Below are positions 7,183 to 11,710 of a stretch of DNA of 11,710 bases, piece after piece. Location: NCBI GenBank assembly GCA_003556985.1, contig PWPZ01000058.1:1-11710 (forward strand). Reading direction: 5' to 3'. Both the position numbers and the translations under genes were made by a program. Position 1 is the stretch's first letter; the number at the start of each line of letters is the position of its first letter. This DNA is from Bacteroidota bacterium. Lineage in GTDB: Bacteria; Bacteroidota; Bacteroidia; Bacteroidales; PUMT01. Under the pieces are notes generated by a model that was not told the origin of the DNA, made no database searches, and saw nothing but the letters and a program-made list of their open reading frames with translations.

Positions 7183-8153
7183 TGCCGGTTAAAAAGATAA
7201 GAGCCCTTTTTAATCCAATACGTTTCCAGGGATGGGGTAAAAAACGCCGCTATTTTGAAGGCTGGTACTTTAAGTTTTTAAACAGCAATGAAAGCAGCGC
7301 TTTTGCGGTTATTCCCGGGATTGCCATGGATGATGGGGGCAACAGGCACTCCTTCGTGCAGGTTCTGGACGGAAGGAAAAAAACAGCTGAATATCATAAA
7401 TATGACTTTGGGGATTTTCGGGCTGCACCGGGGAGGTTCATGATTTCGGTCGGCAATAATCATTTTTCAGACGAATCCCTGCTTCTTGATCTTCCCGGCC
7501 TTAAAGGCAGACTGAACTTCACCGGAAATGTGCCCTGGCCGAATCCCTGGTATTCACCCGGCATTATGGGTCCCTATACATTCGTTCCCTTTATGGAATG
7601 CTATCATGGTATTGTAAGCATGGATCATTCCATATCGGGAAGGCTTGATTATGACGGAGAAACCATTGACTTTGCCGGAGGAAGGGGATATATCGAAAAG
7701 GATTGGGGCACCTCATTCCCGGAAGGATATATTTGGCTTCAGTCAAATCATTTTGAAGAGCCCGGAATTTCACTGAAAATATCGGTTGCCAAAATTCCCT
7801 GGCTAAGGAGCTTTTTTGTGGGATTTATTGCCGGGATATGGATAAAAAACCGGTTGGTAACCTTTACCACCTATAACAGGTCGGCCTTGAAAACGGTGAG
7901 CGCCGGCGCTGATAAGGTGGAGATTGTTATTGAGAATAAAAGATACATTCTTGAGGTCAATGTAAAACGAGATACTGCAACTTCGCTGGCCTCCCCGGTG
8001 GGCGGACTTATGGATGGCAGAATTGAGGAGAGCATGTCGTCACTGGTCAGCGTGAAGCTTACCGACAGAAAAGCCGGCAAAACAATCTTTTCAGGGACGG
8101 GCAGGAATGCCTCCGTGGAGGTAGCGGGCAGAGTTGAGGAAATCCTGGTTTGA
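7179..8153 (+). CDS. Tocopherol cyclase family protein, substrate unknown
   Basis: The 324 residues match the tocopherol-cyclase family (VTE1-like, Tocopherol_cycl). Visible hallmarks are RRYFEGWYFKF near residue 23, FAVIPGIAMDDGGNRHSFVQV near 42, PGIMGPYTFVPFMECYHGI near 127, and GGRGYIEKDWGTSFPEGYIW near 167. VTE1 in plants and cyanobacteria closes the chromanol ring of tocopherols. Homologues in heterotrophic bacteria have no assigned function, and no tocopherol pathway gene is visible here. There is no signal peptide. Two consecutive ATG codons (7179 and 7182) could both serve as start; the first overlaps the small ORF's stop. The gene converges with the oxidoreductase gene to its right across a 185-bp gap. 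Family membership is confident; any ring-closing activity is inference. Confidence 0.85.
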   Translation: MMPVKKIRALFNPIRFQGWGKKRRYFEGWYFKFLNSNESSAFAVIPGIAMDDGGNRHSFVQVLDGRKKTAEYHKYDFGDFRAAPGRFMISVGNNHFSDESLLLDLPGLKGRLNFTGNVPWPNPWYSPGIMGPYTFVPFMECYHGIVSMDHSISGRLDYDGETIDFAGGRGYIEKDWGTSFPEGYIWLQSNHFEEPGISLKISVAKIPWLRSFFVGFIAGIWIKNRLVTFTTYNRSALKTVSAGADKVEIVIENKRYILEVNVKRDTATSLASPVGGLMDGRIEESMSSLVSVKLTDRKAGKTIFSGTGRNASVEVAGRVEEILV

Positions 8154-8184
8154 CGGGGGGAAGCAGATTGCTAAACAGGATTCC

Positions 8185-8204
8185 GCCAGGAGATTTTGTC
8201 TGGC
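8185..8204. repeat. Small hairpin in the convergent spacer
   Basis: GCCAG (8185-8189) and CTGGC (8200-8204) form a 5-bp stem with a 10-base loop in the 185-bp gap between two convergent genes. There is no T-run on either strand next to it, so it is only a weak terminator candidate. The same gap also has a short palindrome, TGAATATTCA (about 8269-8278). I see nothing else there. Confidence 0.2.
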
Positions 8205-8338
8205 AGATACCTTATTACTGGCCCCGCATAAGGATCTTTAAAGTTTACATCCGGGTAGACATGGTGCATGAATATTCACCACAAGTATCTGCCGGAATGT
8301 ATTCTGTGCTTTGTACCCATTCTGAATCCGCTGAACCT

Positions 8339-9697
8339 CTATAGCTTCCAGCCTTCCCTGTACTGGTAATGAAGGAACTGTTCAGCTTCGGGCATATCGG
8401 GAAAACTTAAATTTTCAGGATCAAAATCAAGGGTCCGGTAACTCAGTTTTTCCCTTAATTCGGGTCTCAGGGCAATGTTGCCAAGCAGAACTGTTTCGGT
8501 AAGCGGTCCGGCCCAGTCGAAGTTTGATCCTGCCGGTTCACCACCCTTGCAGGCCTGAATCCATTCTTCATGGTGGCCGGGTGATGATTCGATATGCGGT
8601 TCGGGTCTCTGGTAGGAATCGCGCAATGAATCGGGCAATATCCGGTTTCCAAGAATCATTCCTTCGGTGCCAACATACAATACACCACCTGCTCCAAGCT
8701 GCACACCATTCTCAATACCGGGCAGCCGCGGAGGCCGCATTCCTCCGTCATACCAGGTAAGCCGCACAGGCACCATATCTTCCCGTGCGGGAAAGTCGTA
8801 TGTAACCATTGAGCCGAGAGGATAGGTTTCATCATTGACCAGGGTTGATACCGCCTGTACGCTTTTGGGGTACTTAAGCTTCAGCGCCCTGAAAACCGGA
8901 TCGAAAGAGTGACATCCAATATCACCCAGCCCACCGGTTCCAAAGTCCAGCCATCCACGCCATCTGAAGGGGTGATATGCGGAATTGAAGGGGCGCATGG
9001 GAGCGGGGCCTATAAAAAGATCCCAGTCCAGGCTTTCCGGCAAGGGGTCTGTTTCTTCGGGGCGGTCGACTCCCTGGGGCCAGTAAGTATCAGAAAGTCC
9101 CCTGTTTGGCCGGTCTGTCCACACATGAACCTCATTTATCTGTCCGATAACACCATCCCATATCATTTCACGGAGCCTCCGGGGGCCGTCACCGGCCTGG
9201 CCCTGATTCCCCATCTGGGTGGCAACTTTGTACTCCCTTGCAGCCAGCGTCAGCATTCTTGCCTCATGAATGGTGCGAGTCAGGGGCTTCTCGGTATAAA
9301 CATGCTTGCCCCTCTTTATTGCTTCCATACTGGTTACAGCGTGAGTATGGTCAGGCGTGGCGACAACAACCGCATCGATCTCTTTCTGCTTGTCGAGCAT
9401 TATACGGTAATCCTTGTAGCGTAAGGCATTCGGGTGTGTGTTGAAAACCCCTTCCACACTAGTGTTCCAGTCCACATCACACAATGCAACAATATTCTGT
9501 GTCCTTGCCATATTTTCCAGGATGCCTCGTCCCATTCCGCCGATACCAATTCCGGCAATATTAAGTTTATCGCTTGGAGCAATATGCCCCAGGCCTGAAA
9601 CGGCATGCGAAGGAATAATGGTAAAACCGGCAATGGCACAAGCCGTTCTGCCCAGAAAGTCTCTGCGGCTGATGGATTTTAATGTTTTGGGGTTCAT
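8339..9697 (-). CDS. Tat-exported Gfo/Idh/MocA family oxidoreductase
   Basis: The protein is an NAD(P)-dependent sugar or polyol dehydrogenase-like enzyme of 452 residues. I choose the ATG at 9697-9695 because it puts the twin-arginine motif SRRDFLG at residues 10-16, followed by a hydrophobic core (CAIAGFTIIP). The frame stays open to an ATG at 9802, but the extra 35 residues are Cys-rich and unlike a leader. The Rossmann domain shows GIGIGGMGRG (49-58) and ATPDHTHA near 113. The hallmark EKP is at 136-138, and the substrate-side motif GGLGDIGCHSFD holds His263. Tat export with a bound cofactor is known for this family in Bacteroidota and Planctomycetota, where members often act on sugars with tightly held NAD(P). 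The exact substrate cannot be read from the sequence. It lies downstream of the hydrolase gene on the same strand across 171 bp. Confidence 0.92.
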   Translation of the reverse strand: MNPKTLKSISRRDFLGRTACAIAGFTIIPSHAVSGLGHIAPSDKLNIAGIGIGGMGRGILENMARTQNIVALCDVDWNTSVEGVFNTHPNALRYKDYRIMLDKQKEIDAVVVATPDHTHAVTSMEAIKRGKHVYTEKPLTRTIHEARMLTLAAREYKVATQMGNQGQAGDGPRRLREMIWDGVIGQINEVHVWTDRPNRGLSDTYWPQGVDRPEETDPLPESLDWDLFIGPAPMRPFNSAYHPFRWRGWLDFGTGGLGDIGCHSFDPVFRALKLKYPKSVQAVSTLVNDETYPLGSMVTYDFPAREDMVPVRLTWYDGGMRPPRLPGIENGVQLGAGGVLYVGTEGMILGNRILPDSLRDSYQRPEPHIESSPGHHEEWIQACKGGEPAGSNFDWAGPLTETVLLGNIALRPELREKLSYRTLDFDPENLSFPDMPEAEQFLHYQYREGWKL

Positions 9698-9737
9698 GTT
9701 GGAGAATTTAAGTTTTGTAATTTCCCGGCTCCGGCCG

Positions 9738-9756
9738 GTTCTGCAGGCCGCAGAAC
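9738..9756 (-). repeat. Perfect hairpin in the leader of the Gfo/Idh/MocA gene
   Basis: GTTCTGC (9738-9744) and GCAGAAC (9750-9756) are perfect 7-bp arms around a 5-base loop, 41 bases or more before the chosen start. Next to it, CAAATGC is repeated in tandem (9761-9774). It could be a 5' leader structure, or could end the upstream hydrolase transcript, although no T-run follows it. The hairpin would be coding if the 9802 start were used. Confidence 0.4.
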
Positions 9757-9868
9757 AGGGCAAATGCCAAATGCAAATACAAGGGCCAAGGTACAAAAAC
9801 AAATGATAATTTAAAAATCGGATGATTATTTGGTCAAATGCAATGGAAACCGGAAGTCCGGAAAGGAA

Positions 9869-10750
9869 TTACCGGGAGTCAACCATATAATGATTTTCTC
9901 TCAAGCGGTTATCCAGAAAATCTCTTAGGCTTTCCCAGTATAGAGCGTGGAAAGCAATATCATTGTGATCGGCATTATGAATTACTACGAATTCCTTCTG
10001 CCCTTCCCAGGCCCTGAATAATATGTTTGAATGACGCGGTGGAATGATCCTGTCGTCAGAGGCAACCATCGTGAGCATAGGGTTTTCTGCATTTTGAGCA
10101 TAAGGGGTCATTTTAAACTTATGCTTAAGCAGGTGGTTAACCGGGATAAAAGGGAAGTTGTTTTCGGCTATGTCCTGTATGCTCCCGAAGGAGGAAACAA
10201 GAACGGTAGCTGAGGGATTTCTTTGGCCCGAAATGTATATGGCTGGCGCAGAGCCAAGACTGCGGCCCATTACAGCTATTTCCTCCCTGCTGATATCATC
10301 CCGGGCTGAAAAGGTGTCATATATTAACAATGCATCATTCAACAGGGCTTCTTCTCCCGGACTTCCTTCACTGAGACCATAGCCCCTGTAATTGATCAGA
10401 AGCATTGACCACCCGGGTAACCGGTCTTTTGCTTCGATCATCCAGGAAACCTCCTCGGCATTGCCTCCAAAATATACCAGCAGGGGAGACGGGCCGTTTT
10501 TGCCGTTGTGGACCAGCCATCCGTGCAGCCTGATATTGTCGGGAGTATCTATTGTTACTTCTTCGGCTTCGGGAAATCTTTCCCTGATATACTGTAAGCG
10601 CTCTTCCGAAATTCCCGGTCTGTGGAAGATCATCCTCTCCTGAAGAAAATACAGTATTCCCACAATGGAAATATATACTGTAATTGCCAGAAGTATTATT
10701 CTCCGGAGTACAGGGATCACCTCATTCATATAATCGGTTTCAGATGGCAT
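9869..10750 (-). CDS. Membrane-anchored alpha/beta hydrolase (BEM46/ABHD13-like)
   Basis: The 293 residues have one N-terminal membrane segment (about 17-36, RIILLAITVYISIVGILYFL), then a BEM46/ABHD13-type alpha/beta hydrolase domain. FHRP near 42 is common after the anchor in this group. VYFGGNAEE (92-100) forms the oxyanion region and LINYRGYGLSEGSPGE follows at 118. The nucleophile elbow is GRSLGS with Ser164. The presumed acid is Asp233 in SDDRIIPPRHS, and the presumed base is His262 in HNADHND. The substrate is unknown; esterase or acyl-transfer activity is the family expectation. The start overlaps the peptidase stop by one base as TAATG, indicating translational coupling. An alternative start at Met8 would keep the membrane segment. 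The C-terminal residues are polar with no second membrane segment. Confidence 0.88.
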   Translation of the reverse strand: MPSETDYMNEVIPVLRRIILLAITVYISIVGILYFLQERMIFHRPGISEERLQYIRERFPEAEEVTIDTPDNIRLHGWLVHNGKNGPSPLLVYFGGNAEEVSWMIEAKDRLPGWSMLLINYRGYGLSEGSPGEEALLNDALLIYDTFSARDDISREEIAVMGRSLGSAPAIYISGQRNPSATVLVSSFGSIQDIAENNFPFIPVNHLLKHKFKMTPYAQNAENPMLTMVASDDRIIPPRHSNILFRAWEGQKEFVVIHNADHNDIAFHALYWESLRDFLDNRLRENHYMVDSR

Positions 10751-11710
10751 TATCTGTCTGTTCCAAGAATTTCCAGAGCTCTTTCAAGGATGTCATCCCT
10801 TCCTTCGGAAATTGATTCTTCAGACATGTTTACCTGAATTTGTGGAGGAACTCCTGATTCTATATTCCCCCCTTCCGGACTGTAGAAGCGGGAGCTCGAT
10901 ACCCTGAGCAACCATCCGTTCGGCAGATCGTAAAATGCCGGCATCCCGCCGCCGCCCCCTGTTGTGTCGCCAACAAAAGTAACATTGGGCAGTGCATTCA
11001 TATACTGGGTAAAATATGTGGTCGCGCTATAGCTTTTTCTGTTGGTGAGGACAACTACATCACCGGTAAACCTTGGTCCGTCGTGAGGTTCGATAAAGAT
11101 TTCTTCTTCCCTGAAATCATCATGCCCCGGTCCCGTTTTTACCAGGTTATTGCCAACGTGCCTTATGGTATCGGTGAACCGTGATGTAAGCCTTCTGGCA
11201 TTCTGGAGGCTTCCACCTCCATTATTGCGTACATCCAGTATCAATCCGTCTTTGTTTTCCAGGTTTCCGATTACAATATTGAGATGTCCGTCGTTGATGG
11301 CGTTTGCAAAGCTTCCGTAATAAACGTAAATAACGTTATCCAGGTTAACGAACTCCAGGGGGCCGATAAACCTCTGGTTTCCCTGGTAGTAGTTCCTTTC
11401 AATAAGTGAATAACTGAAGTTCTCAGGGCTGTCAAGGTACCATTCCCAGTGGCGCGAGCGGTCAAAAGGGCTGACAAGGTTAACATGTCCGTCGCGCAAT
11501 TCATAAAGCATATCAGCACACAAATCGAAAAGTGCTACGGGATTCATGCCGGGATCTACAAAAGGCCGGTACCTGCTGTAAACTTCATCCCAGTCAATCC
11601 CCTTGTATTCAAAAAAGGAATAATGTTCGTTGGTGAATGTCCAGATTTCTTCGAAGATGCTTTCCGGATTGTCTGAGGGATCGGATTCAATAAATGCCTT
11701 CTCGCACGAA
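10750..11710 (-). CDS. S41-family peptidase without PDZ domain, probable lipoprotein (start beyond right edge)
   Basis: The frame is open to the window edge, giving 319 visible residues. It begins SCEKAFIESDPSDN, so the second visible residue may be the lipobox cysteine and only the signal peptide would be missing. EIWTFTNEHYSFFEYKGIDW (21-40) is the usual N-terminal helix of this group. LRDGHVNL contains His75. GLILDVRNNGGGS (155-167) is the S41 core strand. TNRKSYSATTYF contains the presumed catalytic Ser228. GDTTGGGGG follows, then GGNIESGVPPQIQV with Glu284. A Ser/His/Glu arrangement resembles the tricorn/IRBP type, not the Ser/Lys type of CtpA, because no Lys appears at the expected TxGKG position. 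No PDZ domain is visible. It is coupled by TAATG to the alpha/beta hydrolase. An internal ATG at 11547 is not the true start, because the homologous helix lies upstream of it. Confidence 0.88.
   Translation of the reverse strand, partial: SCEKAFIESDPSDNPESIFEEIWTFTNEHYSFFEYKGIDWDEVYSRYRPFVDPGMNPVALFDLCADMLYELRDGHVNLVSPFDRSRHWEWYLDSPENFSYSLIERNYYQGNQRFIGPLEFVNLDNVIYVYYGSFANAINDGHLNIVIGNLENKDGLILDVRNNGGGSLQNARRLTSRFTDTIRHVGNNLVKTGPGHDDFREEEIFIEPHDGPRFTGDVVVLTNRKSYSATTYFTQYMNALPNVTFVGDTTGGGGGMPAFYDLPNGWLLRVSSSRFYSPEGGNIESGVPPQIQVNMSEESISEGRDDILERALEILGTDR

Noticed and set aside
8150..8344. TTG-start frame of 64 codons after the tocopherol-cyclase-like gene
   Set aside because: It needs a rare start codon, overlaps the end of the convergent oxidoreductase gene, and shows no recognisable features.
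8909..9424. Open frame of 171 codons on the plus strand
   Set aside because: It is antisense to the Gfo/Idh/MocA oxidoreductase core, including the EKP region, and has no family features of its own.
9698..9802. N-terminal extension of 35 residues on the oxidoreductase
   Set aside because: The Tat motif sits at the correct distance from the later ATG at 9697; the extension is Cys-rich and contains the leader hairpin.

Overview
The window looks like part of a Bacteroidota chromosome, probably a Bacteroidales or Marinilabiliales relative. Genes start without a recognisable Shine-Dalgarno and have A/T-rich leaders. Candidate -7 boxes resemble the Bacteroidota form TAnnTTTG. The gene set also fits: a Tat-exported Gfo/Idh/MocA oxidoreductase, a lipobox-bearing DJ-1 protein and an S41 peptidase without a PDZ domain. 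The species assignment is inference. I found no rRNA, tRNA, CRISPR array, insertion sequence or phage gene.

Region 1 (1-5735, minus strand) is a three-gene trehalose module read glgX/treX, then treZ, then treY, with treY running off the left edge. The debranching enzyme supplies linear maltodextrins from glycogen. TreY turns the reducing-end maltose unit into a trehalosyl unit, and TreZ releases free trehalose. All GH13 catalytic residues that fall inside the window are present. TreZ carries an unusual Gly/Glu/Pro/Ser-rich insertion of about 64 residues in its C-terminal beta domain. treY lies 275 bp beyond treZ and has its own promoter candidate.

Region 2 (5736-7178) has a DJ-1/PfpI-family protein with a lipoprotein signal peptide on the minus strand, then a divergent spacer of about 440 bp. 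The spacer contains a perfect 17-bp palindrome directly abutting a long imperfect hairpin, and a -7-like box. These lie upstream of a 40-codon ORF that overlaps the next gene by ATGA.

Region 3 (7179-8153, plus strand) is a tocopherol-cyclase-family protein. It is surprising in an apparently heterotrophic genome, and its substrate is unknown.

Region 4 (8339-11710, minus strand) holds an S41 peptidase, partial at the right edge, coupled by TAATG to a membrane-anchored alpha/beta hydrolase. These are followed by a Tat-dependent Gfo/Idh/MocA oxidoreductase. All three look exported or membrane associated.

Most of the window is recognisable metabolism and envelope biology. The least explained parts are the 6887-7182 leader region with its small ORF, the TreZ insertion, the lipoprotein form of DJ-1 and the tocopherol-cyclase homologue. 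I do not see a clearly new multi-gene system.
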